From Listeria monocytogenes (lineage in GTDB: Bacteria > Bacillota > Bacilli > Lactobacillales > Listeriaceae): DNA of 64,000 nucleotides. Position numbers and translations under genes: made by a program. The notes beneath the pieces were generated by a model. It was not told where the DNA came from. It did not search any database and saw only the letters and a program-made list of their open reading frames with translations. Each line of letters starts with the position of its first letter. Within the stretch, counting starts at the first letter, position 1. Location: contig NZ_CP054041.1 of NCBI RefSeq assembly GCF_013282665.1, forward strand, positions 434,001 to 498,000, given 5' to 3'. Below are positions 35,688 to 44,758 of this stretch, in pieces.

Positions 35688-36575
35688 ATGGAGAAAAAAG
35701 TTGGTACAGATCGTGTAAAACGTGGTATGGCGCAAATGCAAAAAGGTGGCGTCATTATGGATGTAGTCAATGCGGAACAAGCAAAAATCGCAGAAGAAGC
35801 TGGTGCCGTTGCCGTGATGGCGCTTGAACGGGTTCCTTCCGATATTCGTGCAGCTGGTGGTGTGGCTCGTATGGCCGATCCTCGTATTGTCGAAGAAGTG
35901 ATGAACGCTGTTTCTATCCCTGTAATGGCAAAAGCACGTATTGGTCATATTACAGAAGCGCGCGTTCTCGAAGCAATGGGCGTTGATTATATTGACGAAA
36001 GTGAAGTATTAACACCAGCCGATGATGAATTCCATTTATTAAAATCAGATTTCACTGTTCCTTTCGTATGTGGTTGTCGTGATATCGGCGAAGCACTCCG
36101 CCGTATTGGTGAAGGTGCAGCCATGCTCCGTACAAAAGGAGAACCCGGAACAGGCAATATCGTCGAAGCAGTCCGTCATATGCGCCAAGTAAACGGTCAA
36201 ATCCGCCAAATCGTAGGGATGACAGATGACGAGTTAATGGTTGCTGCTAAAAATTTCGGTGCTCCATATGAATTAATCAAAGAAATTAAAGCGTTAGGCA
36301 AACTTCCGGTCGTTAATTTTGCTGCTGGTGGTGTTGCAACTCCCGCTGATGCTGCACTAATGATGGAACTTGGAGCAGACGGTGTTTTCGTTGGGTCTGG
36401 TATTTTCAAATCAGATAACCCCGCAAAATTTGCCAGTGCGATTGTTCAAGCTACTACTTACTATACTGACTATGAGTTAATCGGAAAACTTTCCAAAGAG
36501 CTAGGTTCCCCAATGAAAGGAATCGAAATGTCTCGCCTTAACCCAGAAGACAGAATGCAAGATCGGAGCATTTAA
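35688..36575 (+). CDS. pdxS: Pyridoxal 5'-phosphate synthase subunit PdxS
   Basis: A 295-residue TIM-barrel synthase that makes PLP from ribose 5-phosphate, glyceraldehyde 3-phosphate and ammonia. The phosphate-binding segment [17 protein letters not shown] and the active-site Lys in [10 protein letters not shown] are present. The ATG at 35688 has GGAGG at 8 nt; the ATG at 35670 precedes that site. pdxT follows after 1 nt. Confidence 0.98.
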   Translation: MEKKVGTDRVKRGMAQMQKGGVIMDVVNAEQAKIAEEAGAVAVMALERVPSDIRAAGGVARMADPRIVEEVMNAVSIPVMAKARIGHITEARVLEAMGVDYIDESEVLTPADDEFHLLKSDFTVPFVCGCRDIGEALRRIGEGAAMLRTKGEPGTGNIVEAVRHMRQVNGQIRQIVGMTDDELMVAAKNFGAPYELIKEIKALGKLPVVNFAAGGVATPADAALMMELGADGVFVGSGIFKSDNPAKFASAIVQATTYYTDYELIGKLSKELGSPMKGIEMSRLNPEDRMQDRSI

Positions 36576-36576
36576 T

Positions 36577-37143
36577 ATGAAAAAAATTGGTGTCCTTGCC
36601 ATTCAAGGTGCAGTGGATGAACATATCAAAATGATTGAATCAGCCGGTGCTCTTGCTTTTAAAGTAAAGCATTCAAATGATTTAGCTGGGCTTGACGGAC
36701 TTGTTTTACCTGGCGGTGAAAGCACAACGATGCGCAAGATAATGAAACGTTATGATTTAATGGAACCAGTCAAAGCATTTGCCAAGGAAGGTAAAGCTAT
36801 CTTCGGTACTTGTGCTGGACTTGTGCTATTGTCAAAAGAAATTGAAGGTGGCGAAGAAAGCCTTGGATTACTTGACGCTACAGCAATTCGTAATGGTTTT
36901 GGCCGTCAGAAAGAAAGTTTTGAAGCCGAGTTAAGTGTAGATGTTTTTGATGCTCCTACTTTTGAAGCAATTTTCATCCGCGCACCATACTTAATAGAAC
37001 CAAGTGATGAAGTAACTGTATTAGCAACAATTGACGGAAAAATCGTCGCTGCTAAACAAGCGAATATTCTCGTAACTGCTTTTCATCCTGAGCTTACAAA
37101 CGACAATCGTTGGATGCGGTATTTCTTAGAAAAAATCCTATAA
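36577..37143 (+). CDS. pdxT: Pyridoxal 5'-phosphate synthase glutaminase subunit PdxT
   Basis: A 188-residue class I glutamine amidotransferase that supplies ammonia to PdxS. GGESTTMRK at about residue 46, catalytic Cys in FGTCAGLVLL near residue 79 and the His-Glu pair in FHPELTND near residue 170 complete the triad. Confidence 0.97.
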   Translation: MKKIGVLAIQGAVDEHIKMIESAGALAFKVKHSNDLAGLDGLVLPGGESTTMRKIMKRYDLMEPVKAFAKEGKAIFGTCAGLVLLSKEIEGGEESLGLLDATAIRNGFGRQKESFEAELSVDVFDAPTFEAIFIRAPYLIEPSDEVTVLATIDGKIVAAKQANILVTAFHPELTNDNRWMRYFLEKIL

Positions 37144-37184
37144 AAAAAACATCGAAAATCAAATTGATGATTTTCGATGTTTTT
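37142..37184. terminator. Bidirectional terminator after pdxT
   Basis: ACATCGAAAATCA/TGATTTTCGATGT stem with T5 on plus and T8 on minus. Confidence 0.92.
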
Positions 37185-37188
37185 CTAT

Positions 37189-37629
37189 TTATTTCAAAAA
37201 AGATTCCATATATGATTTCGCATCTTTTTCCGAAATTCCGTCTGCAATGTAAGATTCGTACATATATTTCTCTAAAGCAGGAACATACTTGGATACATCT
37301 TCGCCAGCCTTGTTCATTTTACTAATATTAATCACTGAAACACTAATGTTCTTTCTTTGTGCTTTCGTTAAGCCTTCATAAGGAATATTTTTTTCATAGT
37401 AAGAAACCATAACATCCTTGCTAATATCTTTTCGATAAGAATCACCTACAAAGATAAGAACAATCCCAGCTACTACGCAAAGGCCTAAAACAATCCCCAT
37501 CGTACTCGTAGGACGAAATCTCCCTTTAGTTGATGAACGCAGAATGTTGACGATAAGTACACCAAGAGGATAAACTAAAACAAGCGCTCCTCCGATATAC
37601 ATCATTAATTCCCCAGTATTTTGAATCAT
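37189..37629 (-). CDS. Two-TM membrane protein of unknown function
   Basis: A 146-residue protein with two membrane segments (about residues 9-30 and 44-63) and a soluble C-terminal half rich in Lys, Ser and Tyr (VSYYEKNIPYEG, AKSYMESFL). The ATG overlaps the upstream gene stop (TAATG) and has GGGAGG at 7 nt. No family recognised. Together with the preceding gene it forms a two-gene operon that looks accessory. Confidence 0.7.
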   Translation of the reverse strand: MIQNTGELMMYIGGALVLVYPLGVLIVNILRSSTKGRFRPTSTMGIVLGLCVVAGIVLIFVGDSYRKDISKDVMVSYYEKNIPYEGLTKAQRKNISVSVINISKMNKAGEDVSKYVPALEKYMYESYIADGISEKDAKSYMESFLK

Positions 37630-38297
37630 TAGAAGTCCTCCCTATAATGTGAATTACCTGAATCAAAACTTTCTTGAATCTCCTGAACAAAAGGATTTTC
37701 GGTGTCAAAGCATTTTTCAATTAATCTGGCACTAGTAAACTGCGCCTCCCAAATATCAAACACTACTTTATTACCACGTTTCACTTCATACACTCGGTAT
37801 ACTTGTGCTTGTCTAGCATCCATAACCCCGTTGTAATCGTATAATCTTGCTTCGATAGAATCGATGTTATGAAACCAAATAATTTTCTTTTTAATTAAAT
37901 TACCGTGAACTATAGCACCGTTATATACATTTACATACTTTGTAGCACTTAACGTAGACCAAACAAACCATAACCCCAAAAGAGAAAGGATAATTAGTTT
38001 AGCATTGAAAGAATCTCTATAAAAAAATCCAATTAAAAAAGCTATCAAACATATAAAAATAGGGAGAATGAAGCGCCCACCACTACTTCTTTTTAACATT
38101 AATATTGGTGTCCCAATCTCCTCGATAACAGTATTAGAACGATTAAAGAACACCTTAAACATAGGAAACTTAAGCTCAAATTCCTGACGAAGATTAGTTT
38201 TTCTTTTATCATTTATTCTCCTTGATAAAAAAATAGCAGCTCCAACAAATACAGCGACACCTAAAAGAGCTACCCACTTAACTATACTCTGATCCAA
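37629..38297 (-). CDS. Three-TM membrane protein with C-terminal soluble domain
   Basis: A 222-residue protein with membrane segments at about residues 9-26, 78-92 and 100-116, and a soluble part of about 100 residues (TKYVNVYNGAIVHGNLIKKKIIWFHNIDSIEARL) whose pattern recalls bacterial PH-like domains. I prefer the TTG at 38297, 9 nt after AAAGGG; the TTG at 38306 touches that site. No named family. Confidence 0.65.
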   Translation of the reverse strand: MDQSIVKWVALLGVAVFVGAAIFLSRRINDKRKTNLRQEFELKFPMFKVFFNRSNTVIEEIGTPILMLKRSSGGRFILPIFICLIAFLIGFFYRDSFNAKLIILSLLGLWFVWSTLSATKYVNVYNGAIVHGNLIKKKIIWFHNIDSIEARLYDYNGVMDARQAQVYRVYEVKRGNKVVFDIWEAQFTSARLIEKCFDTENPFVQEIQESFDSGNSHYREDF

Positions 38298-38523
38298 CTT
38301 TTCCAACCCTTTCTTTTCATCTAGTAGATTTAATGTAGTTAATAAAGTTTTCTGTGAAGGCAGTTCAGAAAATAAAACTACTCACTAAAATTGGAAATTA
38401 CAAGTTTTTATCCATTATTTCAGTATAGTATCTCGTTTCCGAATAAATTTCCTAAAAACAGACCAAAAATTACCGTGAATTTGACCAAAATATGTCGATT
38501 AAATGACTTGCTATAATAAATTT

Positions 38524-38988
38524 TTATCGTATGAATACTTGTCCATTAAATCCCTTCCAATCTGCAAGGAAATCCTCATGTTGCTTATTAACTAATTGAG
38601 GTATCTCAGCCTCTTCAAAAAATTGCAACTCCATTGTTTCCTCATCCTGAACAGATAACTCTCCACTTACATAGCACAGTTCAAAAAACACTGAAATCGG
38701 CTGAACTTTGTCCCCATTTGGATAACTATCTTCATAATTAGAATAGATACCAACTAATGATTTCACTTTAACAAGAAGGCCTGTTTCTTCTAGATACTCT
38801 CTAATAACTGCTTCTTCAAAAGATTGTCCTAATTCAATGGCTCCACCAGGAAATCCCCAAACCTTTTTATCGTTTCTTTTTTGTAGAAGTATCCTTCCTT
38901 GCTTATCCCTGAGACCACCGCTTACAAAATTTAAAATAATTTTATCTTGCCCCACCTTTTCTCTGATCCATTTAATATAGTTGCTCAT
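38524..38988 (-). CDS. Nudix hydrolase
   Basis: A 154-residue Nudix protein with the full box GGAIELGQSFEEAVIREYLEE (positions about 47-67; the catalytic Glu residues are present), thus an active pyrophosphohydrolase of nucleoside or other diphosphates. The ATG at 38988 is used because GGAAGG is at 8 nt; an in-frame GTG lies 9 nt before. It starts 28 nt after the TetR gene, so both are cotranscribed. Whether it acts on prenyl diphosphates, as its neighbours might suggest, is speculative. Confidence 0.88.
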   Translation of the reverse strand: MSNYIKWIREKVGQDKIILNFVSGGLRDKQGRILLQKRNDKKVWGFPGGAIELGQSFEEAVIREYLEETGLLVKVKSLVGIYSNYEDSYPNGDKVQPISVFFELCYVSGELSVQDEETMELQFFEEAEIPQLVNKQHEDFLADWKGFNGQVFIR

Positions 38989-39016
38989 TTTTTTCACCTT
39001 CCTTAATATTCTTCTG

Positions 39017-39553
39017 TTAATTTGTTAAATGCTCTAAGTCAAGTAACTTCAAAATAGATGCTGTCACTTGCATAGGTGAATCGGTGCTTTTAGTTGAAAT
39101 CCACTGAAGCATTGTTCTTGTTACTCCCCCTAAAATAAAGGTTTTTTGTATCTCATTTAATCCATTTATTGCTGGAACTTCTTCCATTATTTTTTCTAAA
39201 AAAGAATAGAATGGCTGATCCAGTAAATAAATGAGATTATTTTTGATAAGTAGTTCCATTACCTCTGCATCACGTTTCCAGTAGGTAAAACATTGTAGCA
39301 AAGCATTGTTTATATCAATCGTTCCTTCTGATTTCTGTATTTCATTAAAATATTCTTGAAACAAATAATTAGATCTCATAAGTAAAATTTCTTCTTTATT
39401 ATCAAAATTCCGATAGAAAGTTAAGCGGGCAACTCCTGCTTTTTTAGTAATATCTGTAATTGTAATTGACGCATATGGTTTTGTTTTTAAAAGATCTAGT
39501 AAAGCTTCTATAATCCATTTCTTACTCAACATAGCCTGTCTATTTTCATCCAT
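39017..39553 (-). CDS. TetR-family transcriptional regulator
   Basis: A 178-residue TetR protein: HTH residues about 10-55 (YASITITDITKKAGVARLTFYRNFDNKEEIL), then a ligand domain ending LLDLEHLTN. It has GAGGAGGAG before the ATG. Divergent from the membrane cyclase-like gene, with an inverted repeat over that promoter, so it probably represses both directions. Confidence 0.9.
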   Translation of the reverse strand: MDENRQAMLSKKWIIEALLDLLKTKPYASITITDITKKAGVARLTFYRNFDNKEEILLMRSNYLFQEYFNEIQKSEGTIDINNALLQCFTYWKRDAEVMELLIKNNLIYLLDQPFYSFLEKIMEEVPAINGLNEIQKTFILGGVTRTMLQWISTKSTDSPMQVTASILKLLDLEHLTN

Positions 39554-39589
39554 TGGAACTCCTCCTCAAAGTGTAACAAATCACGACTA

Positions 39590-39626
39590 AGTGTATCTTG
39601 TTTTATGAAATGACAAGTAATACACT
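39590..39626 (+). promoter_or_regulatory. Promoter and TetR operator candidate of the cyclase-oxidoreductase operon
   Basis: TTGTTT, 17 nt, TACACT forms the promoter (39598-39626). The inverted repeat AGTGTAT.CTTGT/ACAAG..ATACACT (39590-39626) covers it. Two TGTAAC words follow. Confidence 0.6.
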
Positions 39627-39673
39627 ATTAACTGTAACATATGTAACACCTAATGAAAAATGAAGGAGGATAA

Positions 39674-40327
39674 ATGATGACATTATTTTTAACATTATTA
39701 AGTGGTATTGCTTGGACCATTGTCTATATAGAATTAATCCGAAATGGGATAAAACACAAAACCTACGCCATGCCGTTATTTGCTTTAAGTCTCAATTTTG
39801 CTTGGGAGGTTATTTATTCCATAAATGATTTAGTAATTAATTCTAATAGCATTGGCGTGCAAGGATTAGTCAATCTAGTATGGGCTTGCTTCGATTTAAT
39901 TATTGTTTACACTTACTTTAAATACGGAAAAAAATACTTTCCTGAAAATGCAAAAAAATATTTTATTCCATTTAGCATACTGGTATTTATTACAGGTTTT
40001 GCCATTCAGCTTGCTTTTTATTTTAGTTTTGACCCAATCCCAGCTGCGCAATATTCTGCTTTTATGCAAAATGTCGCCATGTCTATTTTATTTTTAACCA
40101 TGCTTTTTCAACGCCACAATACACGGGGACAAACATTATTAATGGCGTATTCTAAATGGATTGGCACACTCGCTCCAGCATTACTAATGGGACTTTTACA
40201 AGAGATTAATGTCTATATCCTTATTTGCGGTTTTCTTTGCAGTATTTTTGATATTTTATATATTATTTTCTTGAAAAAAAGAAAATCTACAGAAAGTAAC
40301 TTAACAAAAAATGGAGGGGTTTTATGA
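39674..40327 (+). CDS. Seven-TM protein resembling Pyr4-family membrane terpene cyclases
   Basis: A 217-residue protein with about seven membrane segments. In segment 2 it carries the motif SLNFAWE with a membrane-buried Glu45, in segment 3 WACFD, and in the last segment CSIFDILY with Asp193. Pyr4/PaxB-type integral membrane cyclases from fungi (about 240 aa, seven TM) depend on a Glu in an NxxWE motif and on an Asp in the last helix, so this arrangement fits. Bacterial relatives are annotated as transmembrane-type terpene cyclases. Overlap with the next gene (ATGA) means coupled translation. The substrate is unknown; a plain membrane protein of the same fold is the alternative. Confidence 0.65.
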   Translation: MMTLFLTLLSGIAWTIVYIELIRNGIKHKTYAMPLFALSLNFAWEVIYSINDLVINSNSIGVQGLVNLVWACFDLIIVYTYFKYGKKYFPENAKKYFIPFSILVFITGFAIQLAFYFSFDPIPAAQYSAFMQNVAMSILFLTMLFQRHNTRGQTLLMAYSKWIGTLAPALLMGLLQEINVYILICGFLCSIFDILYIIFLKKRKSTESNLTKNGGVL

Positions 40328-40941
40328 AAAGAATTTGTATCATTTTTGACCACCCTTATACTGGTGACGCATGCTTTAATGAACCGCATAACCGAAGTTT
40401 CTCTGCAGCATTGTTACTTCGCGCGAAACAAACATACGAAAAAGCTGGTTATATAGTGGATATTATTGATCTTCATAAGGACGGATTTGATCCAGTAATG
40501 CATAAAGAGGACTTAATAGCTTGGCGCAAAAAAGAAGTAAATCACCCTTTAATTAAGAATTATCAAGAACGAATAATGATTGCCGAAGAACTCCTTTTTA
40601 TTTTCCCAATTTGGTGGGAAGCAATGCCTGCAATGATGAAAGGCTTTTTTGATAAAGTAATTGCCAAAGGAATTATTTACGAAGAAGTAAACGGAAAAAA
40701 ACTATTCAAAAATAATTTAGTTAATTTAAAAAAAGTAAAAATGGTGACAGTGATGGCAACTCCTCACTGGATTTATAAATTTATGTTTGGTAATCCAATT
40801 ACTAAAATTGCCTTTAGAGGGACTTTTAGAAAAATGGGCTTTCACAAATTGAAATGGCTTAATTATTCCGCAGTGCACAAGTTGAGTGTGAGCGATAGAG
40901 AAAAATTACTAAATACTTTTAGTCATAAAATAGAAAAATAA
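40324..40941 (+). CDS. Flavodoxin-fold NAD(P)H oxidoreductase
   Basis: A 205-residue protein of the NAD(P)H-dependent oxidoreductase (Flavodoxin_2, MdaB/KefF-like) family: an N-terminal strand KRICIIFDHPY, and the flavin/substrate motif LFIFPIWWEAMPAMMKGFFD near residue 95. It likely reduces quinones or other small compounds with FMN or FAD. Its ATG overlaps the end of the cyclase-like gene. Second gene of that operon, before a strong terminator. Confidence 0.9.
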   Translation: MKRICIIFDHPYTGDACFNEPHNRSFSAALLLRAKQTYEKAGYIVDIIDLHKDGFDPVMHKEDLIAWRKKEVNHPLIKNYQERIMIAEELLFIFPIWWEAMPAMMKGFFDKVIAKGIIYEEVNGKKLFKNNLVNLKKVKMVTVMATPHWIYKFMFGNPITKIAFRGTFRKMGFHKLKWLNYSAVHKLSVSDREKLLNTFSHKIEK

Positions 40942-40998
40942 GCAGGAATCTTGTATGGGCCGCTTTTAATAGCTCTATACAAGATTCCTGCTTTATTA
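40940..40998. terminator. Terminator between oxidoreductase gene and pta
   Basis: AAGCAGGAATCTTGTAT/ATACAAGATTCCTGCTT long stem followed by TATTATTTTTT. Confidence 0.92.
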
Positions 40999-41020
40999 TT
41001 TTTTAACCATTAATCAAGTT

Positions 41021-41998
41021 TTATTTATTCACTGCTTGTGCTGCTGTAATTAACGTTAAGTTATAAACATCATCTGTGTTACAACCACGAGATAAATCAT
41101 TAACTGGCGCATTTAAACCTTGTAAGATTGGTCCAACTGCTTCAAAGTTACCTAAACGTTGGGCAATTTTGTAGCCAATGTTTCCTGCTTCTAGGCTTGG
41201 GAAGATAAATACATTTGCGTCCCCTTTGATAACAGAACCTGGCGCTTTTTTCTCCGCAACGGTTGGAACAAATGCCGCGTCAAATTGGAATTCACCATCT
41301 AAAGTTAGTTCAGGCGCTTTTTCTTTTGCTAGAGCTGTTGCTTCTACAACTTTTTCTGTTTCATCAGATTTTGCAGAACCTTTTGTAGAGAAGCTTAGCA
41401 TTGCAACACGTGGGTCAATACCGAAGATTTCTGCAGTTTCCGCACTTACAATCGCATTTTCCGCTAAGTCAGCTGCAACTGGTGCAATATTGATAGCTAC
41501 ATCACTGAATAAGTAGCGTTCTTCACCGCGAACCATAATCATCGCGCCGGCAACTTTACTTACGCCTGGTTTGGTTTTAATAATTTGTAGTGCTGGACGA
41601 ACAGTGTCACCAGTAGAGTGAGCCGCACCACTTACAAGACCTTCTGCTTTTCCTGTGTATACAAGCATTGTTCCAAAATAGTTTGGATCAACGAGCATTT
41701 TACGTGCAGCTTCTTCCGTTGCTTTACCTTTACGACGTTCTACAAATGCAGCCACTAATTCATCAAAAAGTGGATCGGTCGCAGGTTCATGAATAGCGAT
41801 TCCTTCAACAGAAACACCAATTTCTTTTGCTTTCGCTTCAATTTCAGCTTTGTTTCCAAGCAAAATTGGTTTTACGATATTTTCTTTTTGCAGACGTGCA
41901 GCTGCTCCAACAATACGTTCATCTGTTCCTTCAGGTAGTACGATGCGCACGTTTTTCCCAGTAACTTGTCCTTTGATTGTAGTAAATAAATCACTCAT
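41021..41998 (-). CDS. pta: Phosphate acetyltransferase
   Basis: A 325-residue single-domain phosphotransacetylase converting acetyl-CoA and phosphate to acetyl phosphate, the first step of acetate overflow. PTA motifs GLVSGAAHSTGDTVRPAL (about residue 122) and DAAFVPTVAEKKAPGS are present. Length is typical of the Gram-positive short form. Monocistronic. Confidence 0.97.
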   Translation of the reverse strand: MSDLFTTIKGQVTGKNVRIVLPEGTDERIVGAAARLQKENIVKPILLGNKAEIEAKAKEIGVSVEGIAIHEPATDPLFDELVAAFVERRKGKATEEAARKMLVDPNYFGTMLVYTGKAEGLVSGAAHSTGDTVRPALQIIKTKPGVSKVAGAMIMVRGEERYLFSDVAINIAPVAADLAENAIVSAETAEIFGIDPRVAMLSFSTKGSAKSDETEKVVEATALAKEKAPELTLDGEFQFDAAFVPTVAEKKAPGSVIKGDANVFIFPSLEAGNIGYKIAQRLGNFEAVGPILQGLNAPVNDLSRGCNTDDVYNLTLITAAQAVNK

Positions 41999-42235
41999 GT
42001 GTTAATTGCCTCCATTAATATACATATTATAGTTACCATTTTACTATAAAAAAGGACAACTTGACAGAAAAAAAGTGATTAAAAACAGCTCCAGCACTTA
42101 TTTCCGTGTATCAATACAGAGGTAAAAAGGCTTGCCACTTAGGCAAAAGACGACTATGCTCTTAAGAAATTTTTTTGCTGTTATACCCTACTTTCTTGCT
42201 ATTTTAGTAACAATTTCAAAAAAACACTTCATATT
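41999..42235. other. Divergent intergenic region, pta / feoA
   Basis: It contains the pta promoter region and, at 42128-42147, a small TTGCC/GGCAA hairpin followed on the minus strand by GCCTTTTT, resembling a weak terminator. No ORF or known riboswitch was recognised. Confidence 0.4.
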
Positions 42236-42283
42236 AAAGTCTGTTCGTGATAAAATGAACATAGTTGATAATGATTATCATGT
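42236..42283 (+). promoter_or_regulatory. feo promoter and Fur box
   Basis: TTCATA, 17 nt, TAAAAT form a promoter around 42226-42255, and TGATAAT-G-ATTATCA (42266-42280), a perfect 7-1-7 Fur box, follows, so iron-loaded Fur would block feoAB. Confidence 0.85.
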
Positions 42284-42317
42284 TCATTACATAACATAAA
42301 AGGAGGCCTGCTAGCTT

Positions 42318-42545
42318 ATGCAATTAAATGAAACTGCTGTCGGTGAAAAAGTTCGCATCTCAGAATTAAAAATTGAGAACACCATGCTTAAACGTCGCTT
42401 ACTTGCACTTGGTTGCGATGAAGGCTGTGATATTTGTATCAAACAAAAAGGACTATTTGGTGGTCCCTGTACGTTTGAGACAAATGGGCAATATATCAGC
42501 ATTAGACAATGCGATGCTTGCGCCATTATGGTGGAACGCAGATGA
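42318..42545 (+). CDS. feoA: Ferrous iron transport protein FeoA
   Basis: A 75-residue SH3-like cytosolic partner of FeoB ([22 protein letters not shown]). It has AGGAGGCC upstream. Its stop overlaps the feoB start (ATGA). Confidence 0.93.
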   Translation: MQLNETAVGEKVRISELKIENTMLKRRLLALGCDEGCDICIKQKGLFGGPCTFETNGQYISIRQCDACAIMVERR

Positions 42546-44536
42546 GTCAAAATACATATTGCTTACTCGGAAATCCAAATACGGGGAAAACTTCCCTATT
42601 TAATGCATTAACAGGCTCTTATGAATATGTAGGAAACTGGAGCGGAGTCACCGTTGAAAAGAAAATCGGTACTTTGCGCTCGAAAACAGGAAAATTAATT
42701 GATTTGCCTGGTATTTATGACTTAAATCCGATTTCTCGTGATGAAACAGTTGTCACTAGATTTTTATTGGAAGAGAAATTCGATTGTATGTTAAATATTG
42801 TCGACTCTTCGCAAATTGAACGAAATTTAAATTTAACCATTCAGCTACTTGAGTTTGGTGCACCTGTTGTGATGGGACTGAATATGATTGATGTAGCTGC
42901 TGGTCGCGGTATCCATCTAAACATCCAGAATCTCGCCAAACAATTGCGCATTCCGATTTTACCAGTAGTTGCTCGTTCTGGAAAAGGTACAGACGATATT
43001 TTATCCACTTTGTCAGAAAAACACGTAGCTCCTGCGATTCCACTTGTTTTACCATACGGAGAACCCGCAGAAAACGCAATTACTGAAATCCAAACTGTCA
43101 TAAAAGACATAATACCTGCAAAGCAATCTCGCTGGCTTGCTGTTCAATTTCTTTCTAAAAATGAAGTCACAGAAGAGTTTTTAGCGACATTCCCTGCTTT
43201 GGAGCAATTAAAGCATATCCGAACAGAGCTAGAAATTGCACTTGATGGAAAACTGGAAAATCATTTTCACCAAGTTCGCGTGAATTACATTCATGATATT
43301 TGTTTAACTTCGGTTGAATATACGCGTCATTCAGATATTCCACTATCCGACAAACTCGATAAAATTTTCACACATAAGTTTTTCGGCATTCCAATATTCC
43401 TTGGTATTATGTGGTTGATTTTCCAAATAACCTTTACTTGGGTTGGCGCACCGCTATCCGATCTACTCGATGGTTTTATCGGTGGATCGCTGACGGACTC
43501 GGTGACATCCTTCTTAACAACCATTGGGGCATCTGGATTTATCACTGATTTAATCACAGATGGTATCATTGCAGGTGTCGGAGGAGTACTTGTTTTTGTC
43601 CCACAAATCTTGGTTATTTTCTTCTTCATTTCTGTCTTAGAAGATTCGGGATATATGGCCAGAATAGCAGTCGTTATGGACCGGGTAATGGAAATTTTCG
43701 GCTTAAATGGGAAAGCTTTTATTCCGATGATTATTGGCTTTGGTTGTAATGTCCCTGGAATTATGGCGGCGCGCTCCATTGAAGAATCCAAAGAGCGGAC
43801 ACTAACGATTCTCGTTTCACCATTTATGTCTTGTTCCGCGCGACTTCCTGTTTATGCTCTTTTTGTGGGCGTATTTTTCGAGAATCATCAAGCGCTTGTC
43901 GTCCTTTCTCTTTACGTTATCGGTATTTTAATGGCACTCATTGTCACTAAAATCCTTTCCAAAACATTACTTAAAAAAGATAATTCCGTATTCGTCGTTG
44001 AGCTACCACCGTATCGTTTACCTTCACTTAAAACGTTATGGCGCAGCACCTGGGAAAAAGGAAAAGGATTCTTGCGTAAAGCAGGAACATTCATTTTTGC
44101 AGGTTCGGTTATCATTTGGTTGCTAAATTACGCTGGACCATCCGGACTTGATGTTCCAATGGGCGAAAGTTTCTTAGCAATCATCGGCGGCATATTAGCG
44201 CCATTACTCGTCCCTTTAGGATTTGGTACTTGGCAAGCTGGTGCCACTCTTATTCCTGGCTTTTTAGCAAAAGAAGTGGTCGTTTCTACAATGGCGATTA
44301 TTTATGCAGTGGGAGAAAGTTCGCTCGGCAGCATCGTTAGCACCTTCTATACGCCACTTTCGGCTTACTGTTTTATGTTATTCATCTTGCTTTATATTCC
44401 ATGTTTAGCAACTGTTGCAGCGATTCGAAAAGAAACTAGTTCGTGGAAATGGACCGCATTTGCTGTCGCTTATCCACTTGTTACAGCTTACGTATTAGTA
44501 TTTCTCGTGTATCAAATTGGTAGTCTATTCGTTTAA
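42542..44536 (+). CDS. feoB: Ferrous iron transporter FeoB
   Basis: A 664-residue Fe2+ transporter with an N-terminal GTPase domain ([12 protein letters not shown] near residue 9, DLPGIYDL near residue 54) and a membrane domain with two gate repeats. The first carries [15 protein letters not shown] with the conserved Cys. The start at 42542 is set by the ATGA overlap with feoA. Confidence 0.97.
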   Translation: MSQNTYCLLGNPNTGKTSLFNALTGSYEYVGNWSGVTVEKKIGTLRSKTGKLIDLPGIYDLNPISRDETVVTRFLLEEKFDCMLNIVDSSQIERNLNLTIQLLEFGAPVVMGLNMIDVAAGRGIHLNIQNLAKQLRIPILPVVARSGKGTDDILSTLSEKHVAPAIPLVLPYGEPAENAITEIQTVIKDIIPAKQSRWLAVQFLSKNEVTEEFLATFPALEQLKHIRTELEIALDGKLENHFHQVRVNYIHDICLTSVEYTRHSDIPLSDKLDKIFTHKFFGIPIFLGIMWLIFQITFTWVGAPLSDLLDGFIGGSLTDSVTSFLTTIGASGFITDLITDGIIAGVGGVLVFVPQILVIFFFISVLEDSGYMARIAVVMDRVMEIFGLNGKAFIPMIIGFGCNVPGIMAARSIEESKERTLTILVSPFMSCSARLPVYALFVGVFFENHQALVVLSLYVIGILMALIVTKILSKTLLKKDNSVFVVELPPYRLPSLKTLWRSTWEKGKGFLRKAGTFIFAGSVIIWLLNYAGPSGLDVPMGESFLAIIGGILAPLLVPLGFGTWQAGATLIPGFLAKEVVVSTMAIIYAVGESSLGSIVSTFYTPLSAYCFMLFILLYIPCLATVAAIRKETSSWKWTAFAVAYPLVTAYVLVFLVYQIGSLFV

Positions 44537-44551
44537 GAGAGGATGTTTTTC

Positions 44552-44725
44552 GTGAGTATAATTGTTAATTTATTACTTGGCGGTGCAATTTTCGGCTACA
44601 CTATTTACGCGATGATTAAATTTGTCAAACGCAGTAAACAAGGAAAATGCGGTGGCTGTGAACTTGAAAAAGCCTGCAATTGCGAGTCAGACGAGCATAC
44701 AAATTTGGATCATATATTTAAGTAG
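44552..44725 (+). CDS. FeoB-associated Cys-rich membrane protein
   Basis: A 57-residue protein with one membrane segment (about residues 2-22), then a basic stretch and the cluster CGGCELEKACNC, four Cys in 12 residues. This matches the FeoB-associated Cys-rich family that replaces FeoC in Firmicutes. GTG at 44552 is chosen since AGAGGATG lies at the right distance; the ATG at 44543 lies inside this site. Confidence 0.85.
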   Translation: MSIIVNLLLGGAIFGYTIYAMIKFVKRSKQGKCGGCELEKACNCESDEHTNLDHIFK

Positions 44726-44758
44726 AAAAAGAGCCTTTTCTAAGGCTCTTTTTCTACT
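44724..44758. terminator. Bidirectional terminator of feoAB
   Basis: GTAGAAAAAGAGCC/GGCTCTTTTTCTAC perfect stem. Confidence 0.92.
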
